64,000 bases of DNA. Source: Moniliella sp. 'wahieum' (taxonomy: Eukaryota; Basidiomycota; Moniliellomycetes; Moniliellales; Moniliellaceae). The first letter of the stretch is position 1. Each line of letters starts with the position of its first letter. Made by a program: the position numbers and the translations under genes. The stretch covers positions 62,001-126,000 of the forward strand of contig RSEE01000125.1 of the NCBI GenBank assembly GCA_003971905.1, read 5' to 3'. Positions 10,966-21,281 of the stretch are shown here, in pieces. The notes under the pieces were generated by a model. The model saw only the letters and a program-made list of their open reading frames with translations, ran no database searches and had not been told where the DNA came from.

Positions 10966-13900
10966 ATGCCCGCGGGCACTGGCGAGCACCAGCCGCGCCG
11001 GCAGACGGCCAAGGCGGGACTGGCGCGCACGGCCAAGTACATTTTCCATCCTGCCGCCCGCCGCCCGCGCGAGCCTCCGACCCCCACCTCGACGCCCACC
11101 ACCTCGGCGGCCTCCCCCGCCCACGCCACTCCTTCCCTCCTCGCCCGGCCCGGGCTGCAGCGCGCCCTGACCGCACCCTCCCTTGCGCAGCAACACCTTC
11201 CGCCCGTCTCCATTTCGGCGGATGTGGCTGACCCGTTGGCCACCGCAATGGTCGCGATGCCCACCCCACCCATGTCCGAGTCGGACGAAGGCGCCGACTC
11301 GCGCAGAGGGTGAATCGAGCGAAGCGGGATACACCCCAAGGAGCACAACCGAGTTGGGAAACGTGCACGTACCCGTTTGGTTTCGCTTCAGGCAGCGCCA
11401 GCCTCGCGCTTGGGCCCCCTCGTCCGAACCCGAGGATACGGCGTGGACATCGGACGACATGGAATGCGATAGCGCTGACGCGGGAGACGAAGGTTTACTC
11501 TCTGAATCGGATGCGGCAGAGCTTCCGTACCATTTGCTCGCCCACCCATGATGCCCTCTCATTCGGTCCGGTCAGCTGCTGGAGGGTGGGCAGACTGGAT
11601 TGTCGAGGAGCAGGCCGCTGCCAGCCGCTCGGATTCTCCCTCGTCGGTTCGAGGCGTGCGCAACTTGACCCTCTCACCTGGAATGACATCCTCCTCTCTT
11701 CGCCGCGGCTGCCCCGTACCTCGCAATCCTCCCTGGCCCACCCTGTACTGGATTACGTTTCGGGCGACGCTACAGATGCCCTGACAGACGTGGAATCTGA
11801 CTCGGACCAGGAACCCGACGAGTACCGGACGACTGAAGACCTAATGACCCCTAGGGGAAGGCAATCGCTCCGTCCGTTGCCCTCTTTACCGCCGTCGGGG
11901 GAATTGCGGCCTCCCCTTCCCGGCATGGCCATTCCCACACCTCAAGTCAAGGAAAGATGCATCCTCTTCACCCACACCGTCTCCGAGGGGTAGGAACGGC
12001 ATGCGCACTCTGGGTAGAGAAGTTGGCACGTTTCCGCTCAAGATGGGCCGAGGGATCACAAATGGTCCACTCGTTCCTCGAGAGGTCTTTCCGGCTCATT
12101 GATGCCCACCGATGCGCTGACGACCGAGTCGGAGCCCGAGCGTCCACTCAACCCCCAGACGGCGCCACAAGAACCCTGCCCACCTGTTCCGGCGCACGGA
12201 CATGCCACTCGAAGCCAGCCGGACCACCAAGATTGGCAAGGTGGCACGGTACGCTGTTCCCGCCGTGCCTCGCATGCGGATGCGACGTCCTCCCGAAGGA
12301 GGGGTGCCAATGCGGCACTCGCTCTCGGTGCGTTCGGTGCATTCGGTTCACACGCTGCGCTCCCACCCCCGTCGGGCATCCCAGTCGACGTCCACGTTGA
12401 TTGGCGGTCCCTCGCAGCGCAAACGTTTGTCGATGCAAAAGCGGCAGAGCAGACACGCCGCCGCCCGGAGGGTCTTGGCGACTGGCACTGCTATGAGCAA
12501 AGGAACGACTCGTACCGTGCATGCGGCCGCGTCGGCCACCAGTACCGCTGCGCCTCGCTGCTTCTGCCCCCCTGGGTCGGCGACGAACGCGTAAAGACCA
12601 CCCCCACCGGCGGCGCAGGCGACGGGATCGCCAGTTCGCCTTCCAACAGGACCTGGGCAAGACGGTGGTGGGCGTGGTGATGCTCGAGGTGGTGGGGGCA
12701 AGTGATCTACCCAAGTACCGCAACAGTATGTCCTTTCCTTTTCATCTTGATATCTTTGCCTTGCTGACTTGGGACTGCTAGTGGCGCGTACCGGCTGGGA
12801 CATGGACCCGTTTGCGATCATTCGTTCGGACGCAAAGTATTCCGGACGAGGGTGGTGCGACACTCGTTGAATCCGGTGTGGAACGAGAAGATCCTTTCCA
12901 AGTACGGAGATACGAAACGGCGTTCCGCACCACGGTGGCTGTGTACGACTGGGACCGACTGTCAACACATGACTTTGTGGGCCAAACGTATGTTCCTGTA
13001 ATGCAACTGATCGATGCGGCCCCCAAGCCCGGACCTGATGGACTATACGCGCATGTGGTCGGAGAGGGAAGGAGCCAGCAGAGAACGATGTGACGCATGT
13101 GTCAGATTGGACCTCGTTCGAGCTCCGCTACTCCCTCGCACCGACAAGTCGACGCACAGTGCCCCAGTAACCGATGCTACCGTACCACTGAGTATGACAC
13201 CCGTCGCCTCCCCGTCGCCTCCTCCCGTAGTCCATGACAGGGGGGCAAGCGAAGGTCCAAACTGCTTCACGTCAATCGCAGCCTCCCGCCGTCCGCCCCG
13301 TCCACACTGGCAGCTACGCCCATTAAAGGCCTGTCCCCCCCCAAGGGACGCCGCCTGCCTTCACCCCGCCTCACACGCCGGGCTGGGAGAAACGCCGGAG
13401 GGGTCCCGGGACAAAACGCCCATCCTCCGGCTGCGAGCCAAGTTTACCCCGTATGCGCTGCTGCGGCAAACGTTCTGGATGCACGTGTTGCGACAGTACG
13501 ATCCGCAGCACCGTGGTGGGGTGATGCTAGAGGACATGTGTGCGCTCTTATCAAGTCTGGGCTCGACACTGTCTCCCCACACTGTGCAAGGTTGGTTTGA
13601 TACAGTCCTGCCGCTCCCGTGGAGATCCTCCCATACGGCGCAGCGATCCTTGCGCTGGAGCGAGAGATTCAGCGGCCCTGGACGCAAAAGCGGCCGGTAC
13701 ATGAGTTGGTTGTGGACCACCTCGGTGTGGAGCCAGAGGAGGTGGAGGAAGTTGATCTGGAGATTGAAACTGGGTTGGAAGGTTTCTCCAGCACAGCCAG
13801 TGCCGATGACCCCTTGGCTCCTCCTCGTGAGCAAGGCCACGCGCATCCTATCGCCCGACCCACTCCATTGCACCCACGTCATGGCAGAATCCGGAGACTC

Positions 13901-15362
13901 AGGGTTCAATCTCCCCTTCTCCCTCTCCGCCACCGCCGAACCCCAGTTCACGGGAGAACAGTGTACCCTCCCCTTTGCCCACTGAGTCAAACATAACACC
14001 CGCATCGAATTACCTCTTTGCCCATCCGTCTGCTTCGCTACCCAGCCGGACCATCTCGCCCCTTGCCGAGGAGCCGATGCGGCAGAGCAGGTGGTGGTCA
14101 AGGAACAAGTCATTCGTCTTTCGCGCTGCCCACTCTGTGGTCGTGCCAGGCTGGCCCGCAAAGGCGAAGTGGACATTGTTACTCACTTGGCCGTCTGCGC
14201 GTCGCGCGATTGGGCCGCGCTCGATAAGATGGTGACCAAGGAGTTTGTTACGGCCATCAAGCTCAGCGCAAGTGGTACTTTAAGATGGTGCGCAAGTTGG
14301 GCCAAGGATCCTATGCCCTTGGCGCCAACTCGGCCAACATTATTGTTCAGGATCGAGCGACGGGAGAGATGCAAGAAGAGGCTGCCAAGGCCTATGTCTT
14401 TATCGGCATCCGTGCCCTTTATAAGGGCGCGAGACTACACGTCGAGGGAGCACGAGTAAGAAAGATGCTGCGTAACATGACACTCAAACAGGGTGCCAAG
14501 TTTGATGATCCCGCCTCTGTACGGGAGATTGCTCCGTTTGTCGCGTTCCACAAGTTAAATCTCGAGGAGATCTTGCTCCCGTTGGATCAATACAAAACGT
14601 TCAATGAGTTCTTTTACCGCAAACTTAAGCCCGGCGCTCGCCCCATCGAGGAACCCAACAACGAGTGGCGCCTCGTCTCGGCCGCCGACTGCCGCCTGAC
14701 CGTCTTTGCCTCGGTCCAAGAGGCGACGCGGGTCTGGATTAAAGGTCAAGGGTTCAACCTCCGCAATCTCTTGCGTGGTGCCCCCGGGGCGAGCGCAGTC
14801 GAACGGTTCGAGGGCGGACCAATGTGCATCTTCCGTCTGGCACCGCAAGATTACCATCGCTTCCATCTCCCTGTTTCAGGCCGTGTGGTGTGCATCACCC
14901 ACACCCCGGCGAGTACTTTACCGTCAATCCCCAAGCGGTTCGATCCAAGCTTGATATCTTTGGCTTGAACCGTCGCGCTGTCGTGGAGCTCGACACGCCC
15001 GCATTTGGAAAAGTTTTCCTTGTAGCTATTGGTGCGACGATGGTGGGATCCATCCTGTTTACCTGCGTTGAGGGGCAGATGGTCGAGCGAGGAGACGAGC
15101 TGGGCTACTTTGCCTTTGGCGGTAGCACGCTCGTCTGTCTCTTTGAGCCGGGACGGTGTGTGTTTGATGAGACTTGCTCACCAACTCGCGCGCAGCCATC
15201 GAGACGCTCGTCAAGGTGGGTAATGGCATTGGCCGCGGTACCCCGGAACACCGCACGCCTACGCCGCTCTCTACCAATCCCTCCCGTGGCCCGAGCAGGG
15301 TGGCCACCCCGAATCCGCAACTCCCGCCCGCACACGCCCAACCGGCTGGAACCCCTTTCTAG
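10966..15362 (+). CDS. PSD2: Phosphatidylserine decarboxylase, PSD2 type (C2 and EF-hand-like domains)
   Basis: Decarboxylates phosphatidylserine to phosphatidylethanolamine in the endosome/Golgi/vacuole system using a self-generated pyruvoyl group. From the N-terminus: low-complexity Pro/Ser/Thr segment from MPAGTGEHQPRRQ (10966); a C2 domain (VVMLEVVGASDLPKYRN at 12680, an intron after 12720, then RHSLNPVWNEK and VAVYDWDRLSTHDFVGQ near 12870-12980); an EF-hand-like segment (FWMHVLRQYDPQHRGG near 13475); a Cys-rich RCPLCGRARL stretch near 14125; and the PSD core with FHKLNLEEILLPLDQYKTFN (14545), SAADCRL (Asp of the triad), PQDYHRFHLP (His) and the self-cleavage site FGGSTLV with Ser codon 15124-15126. 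The C-terminus NSRAAIETLVKVGNGIGRG ends at 15362. Multiple frame changes occur, including near 12850-12895, where a T is missing from ATCCTTTTCC. The start is the first ATG fitting the frame. Confidence 0.9.
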
Positions 15363-15611
15363 CCAAGTTTCTCACCCGCGCGACTCACGAAGCCTGTCCC
15401 CCTCCCCCCCCGGCCCCAACGCTGGCCAGCGCCCTCCCGTCACCTTCCGTACACGGACCTAGTTCAACCTGCCCAACTTCCAAGGACTGCTCTCTCTCTT
15501 TTGCATTTTTTCACACTCCCCGTCCCCGCACGCTCACTGGGCTGCTCTAATTCAACTTCATCCTTTATCGCAGATCGCAGATAGAGAGCCATAGATGGAG
15601 AAACAAATTCC

Positions 15612-15801
15612 TTAGTCGACCTCGTTGACCTTAGCTGCAGCGGGCGCTCCTCGGTGGGCGCCTCCTTGGCAGGCTCCTCGGCAGGCTCCCGGCGTCCGAG
15701 TCTTCGGCGTCGCCGCCCAGGTTGGGCATGCCCTCGGCCCCACCCATGTTCTTGAGAAGCTCTTGGATGTCCATCCCACCCAGACCTTGGTCGCCGCCGC
15801 C

Positions 15802-15861
<60 letters not shown>

Positions 15862-16395
15862 CCCATGCCACCCATCATAGAGGCCATGTCCACTATCAAG
15901 TTGAGTCAGCACACATCTTCGCCTGAAAGGAACAGGGGGAGGGGGGTAATGAGGGAAACGTACTGCCAGGGGGCATGCCCGCCGTCGGGTCTTCCTCCTC
16001 CTCGTCTTGCTCATCCTCGTCCACCCACTTGTCAAAGTCGGTCTTAACGTTGTGGAGGCGAACCTTGTCCTTGGTCAGACGGGGCCAGAATTCTTCTTGG
16101 CCTCCTTCTTGCGGAGCACAGCAAACAAGCTCTTGGCACTGAGGTGCACCTTGCTAGCCTCCACATCGATAGGCGCAAAGAAGGCAAGAGAAAATGCATA
16201 GTGCTTCTCATCCACACCTTGTGCCGCCGGCACGTCCGCCTTGAACTCGAAACCCTCCGGGGTGAGGGTGAAGCTGGTGCCGGCCTGCAGCGGCGGCAGG
16301 TTGGGAGCGTTGATCGTGAGGTACACCACATTCTTCTCCGCCTCGTCGGCCGAGGAGCGCTGGGCCCAAAGAATCTCCGGAGCGACAGTAGACAT
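15612..16395 (-). CDS. Hsp90 co-chaperone p23 (Sba1/Wos2), with Gly-Gly-Met repeats
   Basis: p23 binds the closed ATP state of Hsp90 and stabilises client complexes in cytosol and nucleus. MSTVAPEILWAQRSSADEAE starts at 16395, followed by the CS-domain beta sandwich: NVVYLTINAPNL, FTLTPEGFEFKADV, YAFSLAFFAPID, then RLTKDKVRLHNVKTDFDKWV and an acidic run DEDEQDEEEDP near 16000, all classical for the family. An intron lies at roughly 15900-15960 (GTACGT donor, CTGAC branch point). The tail carries about eight MGG units (15795-15880), as in Wos2-like p23 proteins, then GGGDQGLGGMDIQELLKNM and an acidic Ala/Glu/Pro end AAAKVNEVD at 15612. A one-base frame change near 15870 lies in a G run. A TAGGGTT motif sits about 200 bp upstream of the start. 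Confidence 0.9.
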
Positions 16396-16573
16396 GGCAG
16401 CGAGTGGTGGTGGTGGTGGTGCTGGTGGCCAGAAACAGAACCCTGGGGTTGGTGGGGAAGAAGGCAGCAAGCGGCCTAGAAGAACACATTGGCCCAAGCG
16501 AGGCCTCGCAACCCCAACACTGCCCTAGTGCGGAAGGAAGCGCCTAGAACGCGCTTGTTTTGAAACGAACAGA

Positions 16574-17100
16574 TCAGTCTGTGGCACGGCGGGCCTGTAG
16601 GGTTGGGTGCGTCGAGTATATTCTAGCGGGTCCTATCGTCGTGTCGGCTGCGCAAGACTCGTCCTGCGTTTGGAGGCGACCAGCTAGCTGCTCGTGGATC
16701 TGTTTCTGCAGTTCAGCGATAGTGTCAGTCTCCTTTTCCAGCTCAGTGTTACCAGAAGACTGGGCGGGAACACTCCCCTACCCCAGGGCTCTTACGGCGC
16801 CGACGAGTGCAGCCGCCAGCCGAGCTTACGCACCACTAGGCCACGCAGGAAGGCAGTGTTGAGAGGCTCCTCCTCCCGATGTTCTTGAGCGACAGGGGGA
16901 AGTTGGCTGATGTCTTGACGCAGCCGCGCGCGTGGCGCCAACAGGTTGTGTGTGAGGAGTCGCACATTGCTCCCCGCTAAGGTGTGGTGGTCCTTATTGA
17001 GCACAGCAAGCGGAATGCAGTTTTGCGGGGCTGGGGCTGGGCCTCCCGCGGTGACGCACGTGATGCTGCCCAAGCCTGAGGCTCAGGGGTCAGCCTGACC
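16574..17100 (-). CDS. Unidentified small protein, coiled-coil C-terminus
   Basis: I do not recognise this gene. Two blocks look protein-like: NKDHHTLAGSNVRLLTHNLL through VAQEHREEEPLNTAFLRGLV (about 17010-16830) and, after a plausible intron beginning GTGCGTAAG near 16828, a heptad-like ETDTIAELQKQIHEQLAG (about 16735-16680) with a short tail ending at 16574. Such a small helical protein could belong to a multi-subunit complex, but no family is named. The start codon is not determined; a further exon upstream of 17073 is possible. Open frames farther upstream to 17504 lack recognisable features. Confidence 0.35.
16598..16604 (-). promoter_or_regulatory. Telobox-like motif upstream of the p23 gene
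   Basis: TAGGGTT on the + strand (AACCCTA on the gene strand), about 203 bp upstream of the p23 start codon. The same word lies upstream of CRM1, PP2A B56 and twice upstream of eL33. Tbf1-type proteins bind such motifs in fungi; use here is inference. Confidence 0.35.
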
Positions 17101-17710
17101 ATCCATCCATTCCGCACGTTGGCTTGCGGCAGATTCGCTCCCCTATGGCCACCAAGCGCAGACGCGCGGAAAAGAGAGAGCCAACTATTGAGTCTCGGCC
17201 TCCGCGTTTTGAGGGGGTTGGCCCCAGGTGTCAGTGTGACACGAAGCGCACAGACCCAGCTCTGAGGGAAGGCGCGAGAGGAGAAAGACATGCTAGTCAT
17301 GCCTCTTCTCCAGTGCAGCAAGCGTTTACGAAGAAAGATGCCAAAGCTGCGCTGATCGATCCGACACTGGGCATTTGTTGAACGTCCAGTGCGCATTGGC
17401 CAGGTGGCGGCTCCAATTGTGTTTGCATAACCAAACTGTGTATTAGTCCTTGGGGCATAGACGCGGTGCCTAAATTCATGAATTTTCCTCGTTCTTTCTT
17501 TCATTGCCGCGCATCCCCGGCCTTCCTGCTTATCTAGCTGCCTGCTTTCCCCTCCATGTGGGCCCCCAAACTAGATCGATCGATCGCCGACCCAAGCGAA
17601 AGGGCACCGGCGTCTGCGGCCGTCGGGTTCGTCTTGAGTATGTTGGCGGGGCCACCGTTGAAACAAAAACAGCCGGTGGTGGTTGGATGGAAAATGGTGG
17701 AGACACATGT

Positions 17711-17717
17711 TAGGGTT
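17711..17717. promoter_or_regulatory. Telobox-like motif upstream of CRM1
   Basis: TAGGGTT, about 190 bp before the CRM1 start codon. It belongs to the set of such motifs in this window. Confidence 0.35.
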
Positions 17718-17905
17718 TCTGCACAGCGCCTGTCTTGGGCGGGCGTAGGCATGGCGCCTGTGTAGCTAATTTCCCGGCGCCGGTGGTGACGCGGTGACGA
17801 GACCCGGCCGATCCGGCTCGGTGGTTACGGAGGTCTTGCCACCACTACCACCACCACCACCACTACCCCTCTTCGCCACCACTACTGCTCTTCTCCCGCT
17901 GCACG

Positions 17906-20900
17906 ATGGACACGCTCCTCGACTTTAGTCGGGAGCTCGACGTTGGCGCCCTCGACCAGGTCGCTGCGCTCATGTACACGGGCACGGGTGCCGACCAGAA
18001 GCAAGCGCAGGACTTGCTACGCCAGTTTCAGGACCACCCCGACGCCTGGCAACGCGTGCCCACCATCATCACCGCCAGCTCTCGCAACGAGAGCAAGTAC
18101 ATCGCCCTCCAGATCCTCGACAAACTGATCAGTACCCGCTGGAAGACCATCCCGCCCGAGCAGCAGCAGGGCATTCGCAACTTTGTCGTCCAGACCACAA
18201 TTGAGCAGTCGTCGGACGAAGTCAACCTCCGTCGCGAACGCGTCTACATCAACAAGCTCAACACCACCCTTGTCGAGGTACGTTGTACCCCACCTGTGCC
18301 CTCTCCTCTCGCGCTCGCTAACCTTCCCCCGCCCCCTCTCTCAGATCCTCAAGCAGGAGTGGCCCCAGGGCTGGCCCAACTTCATCCCGGAAATTGTTGC
18401 TTCGAGCAAGACGTCGTTGCCGATCTGCGAAAACAACATGCACATCCTCCGTCTTCTGTCTGAGGAGATCTTTGACTTTAGCGCCGGGTCGATGACCTCG
18501 GTCAAGGCCCAAGCTTTGAAGGAGCAGATGGTGTCGGAATTCTCTGAGGTCTTCCGTCTCTGCTCAGAGGTCCTGGAGAAGGCACAGAAGCCCTCTCTGA
18601 TCAAGGCTACGCTCGACACCACCCTTCGCTTCATTACCTGGGTCCCGCTTGGTTTCATCTTTGAAACGACGTTCATGGACACCCTTCTGAGCCGCGTACG
18701 TTTGATTCCGTGTGATACGTGCGTATCGGTATTAACCTGTCTGCAGTTCCTTGAGCACCCCGACTACCGCAACGTGACACTCAAGTGTCTGTCGGAGATT
18801 ACGCTGGTCAGTCTGCCGGATTATGACCAGCAGCTGTTGATTCTCTTCCAACTGTCCATGTCTGCCATTAACCGGATGCTTCCTCCGTCTGTGGACATTG
18901 CTAAGGGCTACGAGGATGGCTCGGACGAGGACCAAGAGCTGATCAACAACCTTGCCATTTTCATCTCGACTTTCCTTACCCACCACCTCAAGCTTATCGA
19001 GACGGAGGATCACCGCGCTCTGCTCCAGAATGCGCATATGTACCTCATCAAGATCGCGATGGTGCCCGAGAAGGAAATCTTCAAGATCTGTCTCGAATAC
19101 TTTAGCAAGTTGACCCAAGAATTTTACGAGGAGATGCAAAAGATGCCCGTGTCCAACCCAATCTTGGGTCTCAACTTGGGGGGTGCCTTTGGCGGGAACC
19201 AGTCCGAAGCGGCGGCACTGGTGGCGATGCGCAAGACGATGTATGCCGACATTCTGTCCAATCTGCGGATGGTGATGATTGAGCGCATGGTGAAGCCGGA
19301 AGAGGTGCTGATTGTAGAGAATGACGAGGGGGAGATTGTGCGCGAAGTGTTGAAAGAGTCGGATGCGATGGTCATGTACAAGAGCATGCGCAGTGTGCTT
19401 GTCTACCTGACCCACCTCGATCCCGTCGACACGGAAAACATCATGACCGACAAGCTAACACGCCAGGTGGATGGATCCGAGTGGGGATGGAACCCGCTCA
19501 ATACACTTTGTTGGGCGATCGGATCGATTTCGGGGGCCATGTCGGAAGACTCGGAACGCCGGTTCCTCGTGACGGTGATCCGGGATTTGCTGACGCTGTG
19601 CGAGGCAAAGAAGGGCAAGGACAACAAGGCGGTCGTCGCGTCCAACATCATGTACATTGTTGGGCAGTATCCCCGTTTCTTGCGGGCGCATTGGAAGTTC
19701 CTCAAGACAGTGGTCAACAAGAACTTTGAGTTTATGCACGAAACTCACGAGGGCGTGCAAGATATGGCGTGTGACACGTTCCTCAAGATTGCACAAAAGT
19801 GCCGGAGACACTTTATCATCCAACAGGCCGGCGAGGCCGAGCCGTTTGTCGATGAGATCCTTCGTTCGCTCCACTTTACCACCAACGACCTGAGCCCGTC
19901 CCAGGTGCACACGTTCTACGAGGCGGTCGGGTTCATGATTTCGGCCCAGACGGATCAAGACCAGCAGGAGCGGCTGATTGCCAAACTGATGGAGTTGCCC
20001 AATTCGGCGTGGAGCAATGTACTGGAACAAGCACGAGCCAACGTTGATGTCTTTAGCTCCCCGGAGAACATCAAAGTTCTGGCCAATGTACTCAAAACCA
20101 ACGTGGCCGCCTGCACTTCCATTGGAGCTGCTTTCCTCCCGCAGCTGGGCAAGATCTACCTCGACATGCTCGAGCTGTACAAGAGCGTCAGCACCATTAT
20201 CTCCGCCAAGGTTGAGGTCGAAGGTTTGATTGCGACCAAGACGCCCATGGTGCGTGGTTTGCGGACGATCAAGAAGGAGATCTTGCGGCTGGTCGAGACG
20301 TATGTGGCACGAGCGACCGACTTGGAGTATATCTCGAGCTCGATGATCCCTACGCTACTCGAGGCAGTCCTGGGCGACTATGCCAACAATGTACCGGACG
20401 CGCGGGATGCCGAGGTGCTCAACGTGATGGCGGCCATCACCAACAAATTGGGTGCGCTACTCCTGCCCCGATCCAACCGACGATCGACGCCGTGTTTGAA
20501 CCTACGCTAGCGATGATCTCGCTGGATTCAGTGAGTTCCCCGAGCACCGTGTTGGTTTCTTCCCGCTTGCTGCGGGCCATCACAGAGAACTGCTTTGAGG
20601 CGCTTCTCACTCCCTCTGCCGCCCGAGAAGTTCCGGCTCACGATGGACAGCATTATCTGGGCCATCAAGCACACGATGCGCGACATTGCCGACCAAGGCT
20701 TGTTCATCATGTTGGAGCTGCTGGACAAGATCCGGTTGGCGGACGCGTCGGTGGCCCAAGCGTTTTACCAGACCTACCTCCTGGCCGTCTTGCGCGACGT
20801 GTTTGCCGTCCTGACCGACTCGGATCACAAGTCGGGCTTTGGTGGACAATCGATGTTGCTGGCCAAGCTGTTTGAGCTGGTGGGTACAGGTGCTGTGCTT

Positions 20901-21245
20901 GCGCCACTGGGACCCGAGGTCGAGGCAGGACAGGCGGACAACAAGCTGTATGTGCAACAGTATACGGCCACCATGCTGCACAATGCGTTCCCCAACATGG
21001 ACCCGGCCTATGTGGAACAATTTGTGGTGGAGCTCTTCTTGCGCGCGGGTCAGGTGGCCGCGTACAAGCAAGTCCTGCGTGACTTCCTTATTCTCTCGCG
21101 CGAACAGAGCGGGGTGCGGTCGGACAATGCGGACCTGTATGTGGACGACAAGGAGGCCCAGGTGGCTGCCGAGATGGCCAAGGCGGGCGAGGTGCCGGGG
21201 ATGCTCAAGCCGTCCCAGATGAAGGACGAGGACGAGGAGCTTTGA
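17906..21245 (+). CDS. CRM1: Exportin-1 / CRM1, nuclear export receptor
   Basis: Karyopherin that carries leucine-rich NES cargoes out of the nucleus with RanGTP. The reading from MDTLLDFSRELDVGALDQVA is colinear with CRM1 over its whole length of about 1,080 residues: QILDKLISTRWKTIPPEQQQ (CRIME region), ILKQEWPQGWPNFIPEIV, IMYIVGQYPRFLRAHWKFLK, THEGVQDMACDTFLKIAQKC, MDSIIWAIKHTMRDIADQGL and a C-terminus ending MKDEDEEL. Introns: 18278-18344 (67 bp, GTACGT, CTAAC) and 18696-18746 (51 bp, GTACGT, TTAAC). The NES-groove cysteine attacked by leptomycin B is present (LLTLCEAKKGKDNKA, codon 19599-19601). Between about 20460 and 20640 the frame changes three or four times within conserved sequence, e.g. 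LDFSEFPEHRVGFFP appears if one T is added after 20523, so these are probably sequence errors. Confidence 0.96.
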
Positions 21246-21281
21246 GGTGTGAGCTGTGATCTATGAGCTATGAGCCTCTGT

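Noticed and set aside
10744-11562. Minus-strand frame of 272 codons with Gly/Arg-rich sequence
   Set aside because: Shadow of the low-complexity PSD2 N-terminus; no domain.
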